Positions 9,523-21,080 of a stretch of 64,000 nt of DNA are shown here, one piece after another. The stretch comes from Petrotoga olearia DSM 13574. GTDB taxonomy: Bacteria; Thermotogota; Thermotogae; Petrotogales; Petrotogaceae. The notes under the pieces are model-generated. The model was not told the DNA's origin. It worked only from the letters and a program-made list of their open reading frames with translations, and did not search any database. Every line of letters starts with the position of its first letter. Positions within the stretch are counted from its first letter, which is position 1. A program made the translations under genes and the position numbers. The stretch covers positions 68,011 to 132,010 of the forward strand of contig NZ_AZRL01000004.1 in the NCBI RefSeq assembly GCF_002895525.1, given 5' to 3'.

Positions 9523-10564
9523 AACCAATGAAGAGGGGAAAACACTTAGTAGAAAAAAAATAATCATTAATCTAATCATTGCTTTAATTATTGGTTTAGT
9601 CATCAACATTTTGATCTCTTTTTTTGCAGATTTCCAAGAAACCCTCGTCACCCTTAAAACTGTCAATCTATTCGTTATTGTGGAGGTATTTATAGTTTTT
9701 TCTATGGCTTATTTGATAGATTTAATAAGATTGTACCTAGTATCCATAAGCTTCCACAAAAAAATAAAGTTTAAAGATGCCATATATAATACCATTTCAT
9801 ACTATTTTATGTCAAATATCACCCCAATGGCTAGTGGTGGTCAACCTTATCAAATATACCATCTTACAAAATTAGGAATAGAGTCAACTTTGGCTACAAA
9901 TATAGTGATGTCAAGGCTTGTAGAAAATTTATTGTTCTCTTCGGCTATGATCCTAATCTTCATAAAAAGAGTAATGAGTATTTTAAACAGAATAGGAACT
10001 GGGAAATATATACTTATCATTGGTATAATAGCTGCATTAGGGTTCTCAGCTTTGTTAATTTTAATATTTTTAAACCCAAAATTGATATATAAGTTGTTTA
10101 ACTTCTTACTGAAGATATTGCCATTAAAAGATAAATCGAAATTCGAAAAAAGGTTACAAAAGCTAGAAAATTGGCTAGTAGAGCTAAAGTTAAGCATTAA
10201 AGCACTATGGATCGAAAAGGCACATATAGTTGCGGTTGACTTTATATTGGGTGGTTTTACCGTTTTTTTTCATTCTCTAGGTTTGTATATTGCATTGACA
10301 TCTATTACGTCAGGAAATTACAGCATCCTTGAAATATTCATTCTTTTTATAATAATGAACTTTGTCATCTATTATATACCTACCCCTGGTTCCACAGGTG
10401 GAGTAGAGACATTGTATGGTATTGTCCTTGCTAGTTTTATGCCCGGAAGATTCGTTTCTACAACTATATTGTTGTGGAGATTCGCAACTTATTATTTACA
10501 AATAGCCTTTGAAGGGGTAATCTTATTTATGACAAGAACAAAAGAAAAAGGAGTCTCAACATAA
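9509..10564 (+). CDS. UPF0104 / YbhN-like multipass membrane protein
   Basis: A 351-residue integral membrane protein with about eight hydrophobic segments. NITPMASGGQPYQIYHLTK and YIPTPGSTGGVETLYG are the characteristic motifs of the lysylphosphatidylglycerol synthase membrane-domain family (AglD/YbhN-like). Members are proposed lipid flippases or work with glycosyltransferases; that role is inferred from the overlapping upstream gene. AGGAGGT precedes the ATG by 5 nt. Its stop codon directly abuts the stop of the convergent GlpX-like gene, leaving no room for a terminator between them. Confidence 0.82.
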   Translation: MPGDKTNEEGKTLSRKKIIINLIIALIIGLVINILISFFADFQETLVTLKTVNLFVIVEVFIVFSMAYLIDLIRLYLVSISFHKKIKFKDAIYNTISYYFMSNITPMASGGQPYQIYHLTKLGIESTLATNIVMSRLVENLLFSSAMILIFIKRVMSILNRIGTGKYILIIGIIAALGFSALLILIFLNPKLIYKLFNFLLKILPLKDKSKFEKRLQKLENWLVELKLSIKALWIEKAHIVAVDFILGGFTVFFHSLGLYIALTSITSGNYSILEIFILFIIMNFVIYYIPTPGSTGGVETLYGIVLASFMPGRFVSTTILLWRFATYYLQIAFEGVILFMTRTKEKGVST

Positions 10565-11593
10565 TTAATTAATATACTCGTTCCTCAAATCTATCAATCT
10601 TTTATCCTCTTCTAAAGATTTCAACCTTATAGTTTTATTTTTCAAATTATGCATAGACTCGATTTTTCTTATAGTAGCACTCTTACTTCTCATCGTAAGT
10701 GTATGAGTGTAAGCAAAGCCTTTAACAAATTTTACCCCTTTTAAAAGATCCCCATCCGTGATACCTGTTGCAGAAAATATTACATCTTCCCCACCAACTA
10801 TTTCATCGATATAAAAGATTTTTTCAACGTCCCAACCTTCTTCCTTGATCGATTGTTCTTCAATTCTATCCCTTGTCCATAATTTCATTTGAATTTCTCC
10901 CCCTAACGTTTTTAAAGCAGCAGCTGACAGTACCCCTTCAAGAGTTCCCCCAATACCAACATAGATATCCACTCCACTATCGGGAATCGCGGTCGCTATA
11001 GCTGCTGTGATATCCCCATCACTTATTAATTTTATTCTCGAACCAGCTTCTTTAATCTCTTCTATAATCTCTTCATGCCTTTGCCTATTCAAAATAACAA
11101 AAGTTAGTTCCGTTGGTGCAATTCCCAAAACCTCACACGCGATTTTTATATTCTCTTTCATAGGTTTTCTTAAATCCAATTTGCCTTTTAATTCACGTCC
11201 TACAGCAAGTTTAAATGAATAAAAAGTCGGCAGTACTTTAATGCCTCCAGACACCGTGGCAGCAACGCAACTTATGGCATTGGGCAGGCCGAAGGCAGCC
11301 AATTTCACTCCGTCTATAGCATCAACGGCTAAATCCATTTCAGAAGTGCTGTCTTGCCAAGTACCCACTTTTTCATCAACGTACAACATCTTTGAATTTT
11401 CTTTATCGTATTTACTCATTACTATATTCCCTTTAAAGTCTATGTAGTCAAACATGCCTCTCATAGCATCGATAGAACTATGCTTAATCATTTCCAAATT
11501 ACCACAACCCAAGTATAAACTACTCATCAAAGCAGATGCTTCTGTAACCCTTACAAAATCCATAGTCAACTCTGGATAAATCTTCTTTTCCAT
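10565..11593 (-). CDS. GlpX-like protein with altered catalytic residues
   Basis: A 342-residue homologue of class II fructose-1,6-bisphosphatase over its whole length (for example DFVRVTEASALM, ISDGDITAAI, GIGGTLEGVLSAAALK, VIFSATGITDGDLL). By hand alignment with E. coli GlpX, metal-site Asp33 is Lys37 here, Glu57 is Lys61 and Glu88 is Asp94, while Asp85 (Asp91) and Glu213 (in GGTLEG) are kept. The GEGE motif is replaced by SKYD. Catalysis is probably changed or lost; a regulatory or other phosphatase role is possible. AGGAGGGG precedes the ATG, and a promoter and a copy of the leader repeat lie upstream. Confidence 0.85.
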   Translation of the reverse strand: MEKKIYPELTMDFVRVTEASALMSSLYLGCGNLEMIKHSSIDAMRGMFDYIDFKGNIVMSKYDKENSKMLYVDEKVGTWQDSTSEMDLAVDAIDGVKLAAFGLPNAISCVAATVSGGIKVLPTFYSFKLAVGRELKGKLDLRKPMKENIKIACEVLGIAPTELTFVILNRQRHEEIIEEIKEAGSRIKLISDGDITAAIATAIPDSGVDIYVGIGGTLEGVLSAAALKTLGGEIQMKLWTRDRIEEQSIKEEGWDVEKIFYIDEIVGGEDVIFSATGITDGDLLKGVKFVKGFAYTHTLTMRSKSATIRKIESMHNLKNKTIRLKSLEEDKRLIDLRNEYIN

Positions 11594-11617
11594 AAAAACC
11601 CCTCCTCACAAAATTTT

Positions 11618-11662
11618 TTAATTGCCTTTAGGGACTCTAAAACCTGTAATAGCGCCCCTCAA
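11618..11662 (-). repeat. Dispersed leader repeat, copy B (before the GlpX-like gene)
   Basis: Toward the gene it reads GAGGGGCGCTATTAC, then GTTTTAGAGTCCCTAAAG. The CGCT block ends 58 nt before the ATG. It lies about 15-60 nt downstream of the predicted transcript start, so it is in the mRNA leader. Confidence 0.65.
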
Positions 11663-11685
11663 TTTTATCTTTCATAAGCATTTCT

Positions 11686-11714
11686 ATTATAATATTTTTA
11701 TACTTTTTAAACAA
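11686..11714 (-). promoter_or_regulatory. Promoter of the GlpX-like gene
   Basis: TTGTTT (11714-11709) and a perfect TATAAT (11691-11686) with a 17-nt spacer on the minus strand. The rest of the 300-nt gap (11715-11893) is AT-rich sequence leading to the aminopeptidase gene; a weak TTGGCT/TAAAAT pair lies near 11845-11875. Confidence 0.6.
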
Positions 11715-11893
11715 ATAATAAAATTCAAGAAAACAAAAGTTTAAACACCGTAATTAACTCTATTGGCAAATATTTCTACCTAATCACATATAAACGCATT
11801 ATTTGAGTATACATAAAACTGAACTGAAAGAATATTTATTTAACTTGGCTTATTTTCAAAAAAATATGGTAAAATTTTATTGGAGGTGATCTA

Positions 11894-13312
11894 ATGAACC
11901 TAACAGAATTAGAAAAAAGTTTAACCATTCAAAAGAAAAGTGTTTGGAGCAAAAGGGACAAAGAAGATATCGATAGGTATACTTCACAGTACAAAGAGTT
12001 TATCAACTTTTCTAAAACTGAAAGAAAAACAGTTTCATATTCAGTTGAACTCCTTGAAAAAAACGGTTTCAAACCTCTATCTCATTATGTAAAATCTGGA
12101 AAGATAGAAAAAGGTGATAAAGTTTACTTTGTAAACAGAGACAAGGCAGTATTCGCTTTCAAGTACAACAATCCTTTGAAGGAGGGCATCAACATAGTAG
12201 GTGCTCATATAGATTCGCCGAGGTTTGATTTCAAGCCAGAACCTATAGTTGAAGATGAAAATATTGCAATGGCGAAGACTCATTATTATGGTGGTGTAAA
12301 GAAGTATCAGTGGTTTAACATACCTCTTGAATTACATGGTGTAATAATAAAAAGCGACGGCAGTAAAATCGAGATTTCCATAGGTCAAGATGAAAACGAC
12401 CCCATATTTGTAATATCTGATTTGTTACCTCATCTTGATAGAGATTTGGCTAATAAAAAGGTTTCGGAAGCCTTTGAAGCTGAAAAGATGAATTTGCTCC
12501 TTGGTACTACTGCTATTTCCTACGATGAAACCGATAAGGTTAAAAATCCTGTTAAGTTAAATATCTTAAAGCTCTTGAACGATAAATACGGAATCGTAGA
12601 AGAAGACTTAGTCAGTGCTGAATTGGAAATCGTTCCTGCACTTCCTGCCAGAGATGTAGGCCTAGATAAGAGCCTTTTAGCTTCTTACGGACACGACGAT
12701 AGGGTCTGTGCCTACACCGCATTAACCGCTTTAATTGATGCACAAACTTCCGTAAAAAATCCTGCAGTTTTGCTAGTTGATAAAGAAGAAATCGGTAGCG
12801 ACGGAAATACAGGGGCAAAAAACCATTTCTGGATCTACGTGTTGAAGAAAATTGCCGCTTTGGCAAAAGAAGAAGAACTACTTCAAAATATAGAAGAAAT
12901 CCTTACAAATTCAACTTTACTTTCAGCGGATGTGTCAGCAGCTGTAGACCCAAACTACAAAGAAGCTCATGATTTATCCAACGCTCCAAAATTGGGTTAC
13001 GGTATAACTCTGATGAAATATACAGGTTCAGGGGGCAAAGGAAGAACAAACGATGCAAATGCTGAATTAGTAGGAAAAATTAGAAACCTTTTCAACAAAG
13101 AAAATATATCTTGGCAAATAGGAGAATTAGGAAAGGTTGACAGAGGCGGAGGAGGAACCATAGCGCTTTTCTTTTCTGAAAAAGGTTTAGACGTTTTGGA
13201 TGCTGGCGTTCCGCTTTTGGGGATGCACTCTCCGTATGAAGTAGCATCAAAAGCGGATATATACGAAACTTATTTGGCTTATAAAACTTTTTATGAAAAA
13301 TTTGGAAAATGA
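11894..13312 (+). CDS. M18 family aminopeptidase
   Basis: Zinc aminopeptidase of the aspartyl-aminopeptidase (M18) family, 472 residues, cytoplasmic. Metal and active-site motifs are visible: GAHIDSPRFDFKP (His, Asp), YGHDDRVCAYTAL, LLVDKEEIGSDG (catalytic and metal Glu pair), SADVSAAVDPNY and the C-terminal GMHSPYEVASKADIYE. GGAGGTGA lies 4-5 nt before the ATG. The stop overlaps the next gene as ATGA. It probably trims peptides to free acidic amino acids. Confidence 0.93.
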   Translation: MNLTELEKSLTIQKKSVWSKRDKEDIDRYTSQYKEFINFSKTERKTVSYSVELLEKNGFKPLSHYVKSGKIEKGDKVYFVNRDKAVFAFKYNNPLKEGINIVGAHIDSPRFDFKPEPIVEDENIAMAKTHYYGGVKKYQWFNIPLELHGVIIKSDGSKIEISIGQDENDPIFVISDLLPHLDRDLANKKVSEAFEAEKMNLLLGTTAISYDETDKVKNPVKLNILKLLNDKYGIVEEDLVSAELEIVPALPARDVGLDKSLLASYGHDDRVCAYTALTALIDAQTSVKNPAVLLVDKEEIGSDGNTGAKNHFWIYVLKKIAALAKEEELLQNIEEILTNSTLLSADVSAAVDPNYKEAHDLSNAPKLGYGITLMKYTGSGGKGRTNDANAELVGKIRNLFNKENISWQIGELGKVDRGGGGTIALFFSEKGLDVLDAGVPLLGMHSPYEVASKADIYETYLAYKTFYEKFGK

Positions 13313-13872
13313 GAATTTTTGTGGGAAACTCAGCAAATGCGATGGAATTTTTTGATTTTGACTTAATATTATCAACCTCAGGTTGGTCTTTAAACGACCA
13401 ATCTGAGGTTATTGCTATCAATAACAAAGAGTATGTAGAATGTTATATAAACAGGAACAAAACATACTTAAACAGGGATAATAGGTTCATAACTGAAAAA
13501 GATACTTTATTATCGTTTGGGTTCACCAACGACGCTCTAAATTTTGAATTTTATTTCTTGAGCCTTTTGTACCAAGTGGATTTAATCGTTCTTTCTTTAA
13601 ACTTTTCTGAAAGTTTGGAAGAAAAAGTTCTTTTGCATATACAATCAAACTTGCGAAGAGTAAAAATCCCGTCGATAATTATAAACACAACGAAAAACAA
13701 ATCTAGGGTTTCTTACATCGTTCCCAATTACAAGAGCGAATTCGTAATAAAAAACGCTATTTATTTCACGCTTGATTACCAAAAGAACAAGAATTACCTA
13801 TATTCTTTTGGGAAGTATTTATCAGATTTGAAAGAAAGTATTCATAGCTATGATGTCAAGGTGTTGAGGTGA
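13309..13872 (+). CDS. Unknown protein, 187 aa
   Basis: Not recognised. The start ATG overlaps the aminopeptidase stop (ATGA), so the gene is translationally coupled to it. It is a soluble-looking mixed alpha/beta protein. MRIFVGNSANAMEFFDFDLILSTSGW and the later YQVDLIVLSLNFSESLEEKVLLHIQSNLRR and VKIPSIIINTTKNK look like alternating beta strands and helices of a Rossmann-like or flavodoxin-like fold, without a clear nucleotide motif. A second unknown gene follows 1 nt later. Confidence 0.75.
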   Translation: MRIFVGNSANAMEFFDFDLILSTSGWSLNDQSEVIAINNKEYVECYINRNKTYLNRDNRFITEKDTLLSFGFTNDALNFEFYFLSLLYQVDLIVLSLNFSESLEEKVLLHIQSNLRRVKIPSIIINTTKNKSRVSYIVPNYKSEFVIKNAIYFTLDYQKNKNYLYSFGKYLSDLKESIHSYDVKVLR

Positions 13873-13873
13873 A

Positions 13874-14581
13874 ATGAGAGCACATGATCTGTTCTTGAAG
13901 TTACATTATAACTTTCTTAAAAAAGAACTATTTGAGTCTTTAAAAATTATCAATGGAGAACCAAAAAGTTATAACAGGGACAGTTTGGGTATCTACGTAA
14001 TAAAAAAGTTGACTCCAAAAAACATAATAAAATGCTTTACTGAAGGCGTTAATCAAGGTTTTTATATCTTTCTTTACTCTTCTAACAAAAACATCCCGTA
14101 CCGCAAATTAAATGTAATTTCTGAAGTTGCCAATATTTATGGAATTCATTTGATTTTATTTCTAAAAAACGATATTCTCAAACTTTTCAACAATCAAGTT
14201 GTTCTCATAAACCAAGAAAGAAGTTTAACTCATAGATTATTCTCAATAAACTCTTATAAAATTTCTTTTGTCTTTCCTGAGGAAGTAACAAATCCAGCTG
14301 CTATAACAACTTTGAAGATTCAAGAAGTTGACCTAGTATTCAGTAAAAGCTCCATGAACGACAATAATCAGGACTTAGCTAATAATTTAATTGCATATGT
14401 CCTAAGCGATCAAAAAATATTTTCCCCTTCTATTCTAGAGAAAGATAAAACTTTCTTAAAAGAAAGGGGAAAAATATGGTTGAACTTACGATATTTAAAA
14501 AGTATTAAAGACAATTATTTAGAAAAAAATTACAGCGATTTACAAAGGATAAAAACTAAAATAGATCTCATTCAACGATAG
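13874..14581 (+). CDS. Unknown protein, 235 aa
   Basis: Not recognised. It begins 1 nt after the preceding unknown gene with GAGGTG 2-3 nt before the ATG, and forms a tight unit with it and the aminopeptidase. There is no signal peptide or membrane span. Hydrophobic strands such as GFYIFLYSSNK and IHLILFLKNDILKLF alternate with charged helices. Its stop faces the atpC stop with only 11 nt between, so the two operons are convergent. Confidence 0.72.
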   Translation: MRAHDLFLKLHYNFLKKELFESLKIINGEPKSYNRDSLGIYVIKKLTPKNIIKCFTEGVNQGFYIFLYSSNKNIPYRKLNVISEVANIYGIHLILFLKNDILKLFNNQVVLINQERSLTHRLFSINSYKISFVFPEEVTNPAAITTLKIQEVDLVFSKSSMNDNNQDLANNLIAYVLSDQKIFSPSILEKDKTFLKERGKIWLNLRYLKSIKDNYLEKNYSDLQRIKTKIDLIQR

Positions 14582-14592
14582 TTAAAATCCTT

Positions 14593-14991
14593 TTATTTTC
14601 TTTTCGATAAATTGACCCTTAAAAGATTCTTCTCAATTCTAGTTTGTAATTTAATTTTTTTAAACTTATCTTCTGCTGCTTTAATCTGCTCTTGGGCACT
14701 TTCCATAGCTTTCCTCGCAGCTTCAACATCTATATCTTCCGATCTTTCAGCAGCCGTGGTAACAATAGTCATTTCTTCCCCAGTCATCTCCAAAATACCA
14801 CCATGGATCGCAAAACTATCAACTGAGTTATCAACTTTTTTTATCAATACTGGTGCAATCCTTAAAGAAGTCACAATGGGCAACCGTTGAGTTAAAGTTC
14901 CCATAGACCCCTCTTTTGTTTTAAATTCTACATACTGAACATCTTCTTCGTACTTTACCCCTTCTGGGGTAACAACTTTGAATTTAAATAT
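14593..14991 (-). CDS. atpC: ATP synthase F1 epsilon subunit, likely AUA start
   Basis: Epsilon subunit of the F1 rotor stalk. The first ordinary start codon (ATG at 14904) would remove the conserved N-terminal beta-sandwich strand. Reading upstream in frame gives FKFKVVTPEGVKYEEDVQYV and then TKEGSMGTLTQRLPIVTSL, matching the family. This frame is closed by TAA at 14994-14992, directly followed by ATA at 14991. AGGTGG ends 5 nt before that ATA. I therefore place the start at the ATA codon (132 aa). A base error changing ATG to ATA is the alternative. The C-terminal helix pair (residues about 90-132) is present. Last gene of the atp operon. Confidence 0.85.
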   Translation of the reverse strand: MFKFKVVTPEGVKYEEDVQYVEFKTKEGSMGTLTQRLPIVTSLRIAPVLIKKVDNSVDSFAIHGGILEMTGEEMTIVTTAAERSEDIDVEAARKAMESAQEQIKAAEDKFKKIKLQTRIEKNLLRVNLSKRK

Positions 14992-15016
14992 TTATACCAC
15001 CTGCCTTACAAACACG

Positions 15017-17259
<2,243 letters not shown>

Positions 17260-17274
17260 TTAAAATCACCACAC

Positions 17275-18789
17275 TCATTTAAATACATTCAAAAATTTTG
17301 AAATTGCTTCATTCAATTCTTTCTTTATTTCATCCGTTATGTCTTTATTTTCTTTTATCTTATTTAAACTCTCAATATAATTTTCTCTAAGATATGTCAA
17401 AAATTGTCTTTCAAAATCACCTATCCTATCCGTAGGGATTTGATCGAGATAACCTTCATTAGCAGCGTAAATAACAGCAACTTGTTCCTCTATCTCCATC
17501 GGTGAATATTGTGGTTGCTTCATCAATTCAGTAAGTTTCTCACCTTTTGTTAACTGTTTCTTAGTTGATTCATCAAGATCCGCAGAGAACTGAGTGAAAG
17601 ACTCCAACTCTCTGTACTGAGCTAAATCTAATTTTAAAGATCCTGCTACCTTTTTCATCGCCTTAGTTTGTGCAGCTCCACCAACCCTTGAAACAGATAA
17701 ACCTATGTTAACAGCAGGCCTTATCCCTGCATTAAACAAGCCTGTTTCTAGATAGATCTGACCATCCGTTATAGAAATAACGTTGGTGGGGATATAAGCT
17801 GAAATATCGTTCGCCTGTGTTTCAATTATTGGCAAAGCTGTCAAAGAACCATTCCCGTGCTTTTCGTTCAATCTAGACGCTCTTTCCAACAATCTTGAAT
17901 GCAAATAAAAAATATCACCAGGATACGCTTCCCTTCCAGGTGGTCTTCTAAGTAACAGCGATATTTCTCTGTAAGCAGCGGCATGTTTGGTTAAATCGTC
18001 GTATATTACCAACGCATCCTTACCGTTAAACATAAAATATTCTCCAATTGCAGCACCGGCGTAAGGGGCTATATACTGTAAAGAGGCAGGATCTGAAGCA
18101 TCTGCCGCAACCACTACAGTATAATCCATTGCACCGTACTTTTCTAAATTATCGATCGTTCTTGCCAAAGACGAGGACTTTTGTCCAATCGAAACATAAA
18201 TACAAAAAACATCTTTACCTTTCTGATTTATAATTGTATCTATAGCTATAGCGGTTTTACCAGTTTGTCTATCTCCGATTATAAGTTCTCTTTGACCTCT
18301 TCCTATAGGAATCAAAGAATCCAACACTTTTAAACCGGTTTGAAGAGGGGTATCAACAGGTTTCCTAGTTACAACACCCATAGCCTTTCTTTCGATAGGA
18401 TAAAAATCCTTGGTATTTATTTCACCCTTCCCATCCAAAGGCATACCTAAAGGATTAACCACTCTACCTAACATCTTTTCTCCGACAGGTACTTCTATTA
18501 TTCTGTTGGTTCTAACTAATTTGTCTCCTTCCTTTATTCCTTTGTAATCCCCCAAGGTTATTATACCAACGTTATCTTCTTCTAAATTCATAGCTATACC
18601 GTAGACCTTTTCACCTTCAGATGTTTCTATTTCAACCAATTCGTTGGTCATGATATCCTTTAAACCGTAAGCCCTAACGATACCATCGCTTACCTGCATT
18701 ACCCATCCTATTTCTTTTATCTCTCCACTTTCATAACTTTTTATACGTTCTTCTATTACTTTTGTCAACTCATCTGGATTAACTCTCAA
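17275..18789 (-). CDS. atpA: ATP synthase F1 alpha subunit
   Basis: Non-catalytic nucleotide-binding subunit (504 residues). P-loop [26 protein letters not shown] and [15 protein letters not shown] (arginine finger region) are typical. It starts with TTG overlapping the atpH stop (TTGA), with GGAGGT 8-9 nt upstream. Confidence 0.98.
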   Translation of the reverse strand: MRVNPDELTKVIEERIKSYESGEIKEIGWVMQVSDGIVRAYGLKDIMTNELVEIETSEGEKVYGIAMNLEEDNVGIITLGDYKGIKEGDKLVRTNRIIEVPVGEKMLGRVVNPLGMPLDGKGEINTKDFYPIERKAMGVVTRKPVDTPLQTGLKVLDSLIPIGRGQRELIIGDRQTGKTAIAIDTIINQKGKDVFCIYVSIGQKSSSLARTIDNLEKYGAMDYTVVVAADASDPASLQYIAPYAGAAIGEYFMFNGKDALVIYDDLTKHAAAYREISLLLRRPPGREAYPGDIFYLHSRLLERASRLNEKHGNGSLTALPIIETQANDISAYIPTNVISITDGQIYLETGLFNAGIRPAVNIGLSVSRVGGAAQTKAMKKVAGSLKLDLAQYRELESFTQFSADLDESTKKQLTKGEKLTELMKQPQYSPMEIEEQVAVIYAANEGYLDQIPTDRIGDFERQFLTYLRENYIESLNKIKENKDITDEIKKELNEAISKFLNVFK

Positions 18790-19352
18790 ATATTTTCACC
18801 TCCACCAACTGGGGCATAGGCGGATTGAATGTTCTGTAAAAATCCCTTTACGGAGAAATCAAAAAACTTATCCCCGATGTATAACTGTAATCCACCTATA
18901 AGATCTTCTTTGAATTCTGTTACTAACTTAATTTCTCTTCCTGTTTTATTATGAATTGCCTGCTTAATTTGATTTATCACTTTATTAGTCGTCCTACTCG
19001 GAAGTATAAGCCGCACTTCTACAACTTTTTCTCTCTCTAAACTCTCTTGATACAAAATAAGAGACATAAAAGGGATCAAATTTTGACGCCTTTTATCAAC
19101 TAAAGCTTCCAAAAACTGAATAAAAATCGTATCTTCAAATTCTGATACCTCTTTCATCCTTGTAACTATATGTTTTGTAGGAACCAACGGACTATAAACC
19201 AAATCTCTAAGAGTTTCACTACTATCGAGAGCTTTTTTTAACCTTTGAAACGCTTCTACGTACTCATCTAATCTAGAAATTTCACCCTTCTTTTCCAAAG
19301 TATTCAAAAGGGCTTGGGCATACTTTGAAGCCAAAAAATAAGAAGCTTTCAT
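18786..19352 (-). CDS. atpH: ATP synthase F1 delta subunit
   Basis: Peripheral stalk cap joining F1 to the b subunits (188 residues). [11 protein letters not shown] near the N-terminus and [27 protein letters not shown] near the C-terminus are family hallmarks. The ATG at 19352 has AAAGGAG 7 nt upstream; the GTG at 19355 is less well spaced. It overlaps atpF by one base and atpA by four. Confidence 0.95.
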   Translation of the reverse strand: MKASYFLASKYAQALLNTLEKKGEISRLDEYVEAFQRLKKALDSSETLRDLVYSPLVPTKHIVTRMKEVSEFEDTIFIQFLEALVDKRRQNLIPFMSLILYQESLEREKVVEVRLILPSRTTNKVINQIKQAIHNKTGREIKLVTEFKEDLIGGLQLYIGDKFFDFSVKGFLQNIQSAYAPVGGGENI

Positions 19353-19843
19353 CACAATTCTCCTTTGTCTTTTAAACTGTTTATAGCCCTTCTTATCAAC
19401 TCTTCGTTCTTCTTTTTATCGATCTGTTCCTTTAATATCATAGAAGAAATAGCAACAGCTAGAGAAACTATTCTCGATTGTAATTCTCTTGCTGCACTTT
19501 CTTTAATATCCTCAGCCTCTTTTTCTGCTTTGGCTAAAATAATTTTCCTCTGCTCTTCAGCCTCTTGTTGAGCAGACTTTACTATGGATTTGGCTTGTTC
19601 ATCAGCATTCGCCAAAATTTCGCGTCTTTTATCGTCCGCTTCAGCCAACTGCTTATCCAACTCTTCTTTCTTTGATTGGGCTTCTAACCTCAATTTTTCC
19701 GCTTCGTTTAAATTCTTTTCTACTTCTTTTTTTCTTTTATCTGTTATATCAAAATACGGCTTGTACAACAACCTGTACATAAGAAACATAAAAGCCAGAA
19801 AACCTACTAGATTTACTATTGATGTTAAGTTAAAAGATATCAT
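19352..19843 (-). CDS. atpF: ATP synthase Fo b subunit
   Basis: Peripheral stalk subunit (163 residues). One N-terminal membrane helix (about residues 6-25) is followed by a long charged coiled coil (about 35-130) ending in ISSMILKEQIDKKKNEELI. AGAGGTGA precedes the ATG. Confidence 0.95.
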   Translation of the reverse strand: MISFNLTSIVNLVGFLAFMFLMYRLLYKPYFDITDKRKKEVEKNLNEAEKLRLEAQSKKEELDKQLAEADDKRREILANADEQAKSIVKSAQQEAEEQRKIILAKAEKEAEDIKESAARELQSRIVSLAVAISSMILKEQIDKKKNEELIRRAINSLKDKGEL

Positions 19844-19892
19844 ACTCTCACCTCTTTGGGGGGAAACTAAAAATTCTCAGCAAAATAAACAC

Positions 19893-20183
19893 TTAAGGAA
19901 GAACAAACAACAAAATCAAAGCAACAACCAAAGAATAAAGACCGGTTGACTCTGTAACCGCCATTGCCAATAACATCCTCGTTGTTAAATTCCCACTCAT
20001 CTCCGGCTGCCTTGCCATAGCGTCCATTGCGTGCGCACCAACGTTACCTTCTCCAACACCAGGACCTATAGCTCCTATTCCCATTGCAACGCCTGCTCCC
20101 AATAACTTTCCTAAATAATATAAACCCCATCCAATGGAACCACCTTCAGAAACTAAATTTTGAAGCATAGTAGATAAATCCAT
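19893..20183 (-). CDS. atpE: ATP synthase Fo c subunit, Na+-type signature
   Basis: Proteolipid ring subunit (96 residues) with two membrane helices around a MARQPE loop. Hand alignment with the Ilyobacter Na+ ring places P41, E45, V76, E78, S79, T80 and Y83 at the positions of P28, Q32, V63, E65, S66, T67 and Y70, which bind Na+ there. The first-helix ligand is Glu instead of Gln, as in some other Na+ enzymes. Sodium coupling is therefore inferred. AGGAGG stands before the ATG. The N-terminus (about 17 residues) is longer than in most c subunits. Confidence 0.95.
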   Translation of the reverse strand: MDLSTMLQNLVSEGGSIGWGLYYLGKLLGAGVAMGIGAIGPGVGEGNVGAHAMDAMARQPEMSGNLTTRMLLAMAVTESTGLYSLVVALILLFVLP

Positions 20184-20231
20184 CTTTTTCTCCTCCTTAA
20201 ACTAGTTTTTTCAGATTTAATAAATTTTGTT

Positions 20232-21050
20232 TTATTCTAATAAAGAACCAATATACGCAATAGTTAACAAAGCAAAAACAAAGGCCTGAATGAGCCCAAT
20301 AAACCAACCAAAAAAACCCCATAAGAAAACAGGCAAAAGAAAATATTTCAGCATATAACTAATAATCAAAACCAATATCCCTCCACCCATGACGTTACCA
20401 AATAACCTTAATGAATGGGAAATTGGTTTAGCTAATTCACTTATTATGTTAATAGGGAACAACAACGGGTTTGGCTCAAAGAAAGATTTAAGCCATCTCA
20501 GCACACCTTTGGACCTTGCAGCAAAAAAATGACTAACTACTAAAACCATCAAGGCATATGTAAGATTCACATTTAAATCGGAGGTAGGTGTGTACCAGGT
20601 ATTTGTGAATAATTGTACATTCAACCCATTTTCAACAGGCACAACATCAATTCCAGGTATTCCTCCAAGCACGTTTGAAACGGCTATATACAGAAAAAAG
20701 CTCATAGCTATAACGAAAGTTTGTTTCCTATACTTAGGATTGGGAACAGAATCTTCCACCATTTCCCAAAAATAATCAAAAAAGGTTTCTACAGCAGCCT
20801 GTAAGCCTCCCGGGATTCGCTCAAAATGTATGCTCCTTGCAATTAAAATCAACAGAAACATAATCCCAAATGACATAATTAGAGTCATGGGGTTCAATTG
20901 ACCAAAGAACCCTCCATCACCAAAATAAACTATCCATCTATCCCCAACACCTTCTAAACTCATGTCAAAAACGAAAAAATTAATTAATCCCAAAACTATA
21001 TAAGCACCAAAAAGAAAGATGGTAAATTTCTTCAATCTATCGTTCGTCAA
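20232..21050 (-). CDS. atpB: ATP synthase Fo a subunit
   Basis: Ion-channel stator subunit (272 residues) with five to six membrane helices. The essential Arg lies in PISHSLRLFGNVMGG, and the last helix contains QAFVFALLTIAYIGSLL. It starts with TTG preceded by GGAGGTG. It works with the c ring encoded just downstream. Confidence 0.95.
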   Translation of the reverse strand: MTNDRLKKFTIFLFGAYIVLGLINFFVFDMSLEGVGDRWIVYFGDGGFFGQLNPMTLIMSFGIMFLLILIARSIHFERIPGGLQAAVETFFDYFWEMVEDSVPNPKYRKQTFVIAMSFFLYIAVSNVLGGIPGIDVVPVENGLNVQLFTNTWYTPTSDLNVNLTYALMVLVVSHFFAARSKGVLRWLKSFFEPNPLLFPINIISELAKPISHSLRLFGNVMGGGILVLIISYMLKYFLLPVFLWGFFGWFIGLIQAFVFALLTIAYIGSLLE

Positions 21051-21080
21051 AAGAACACCTCCTCCAACTAATTACCACAC

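Noticed and set aside
12612-12866. 84-aa minus-strand ORF within the aminopeptidase gene
   Set aside because: Arg-rich composition typical of a reverse frame of a coding gene, no Shine-Dalgarno, fully inside a conserved plus-strand gene.
14593-14904. atpC starting at ATG 14904
   Set aside because: It would delete about 29 conserved residues including the first strands of the epsilon beta sandwich, and it has no good Shine-Dalgarno.
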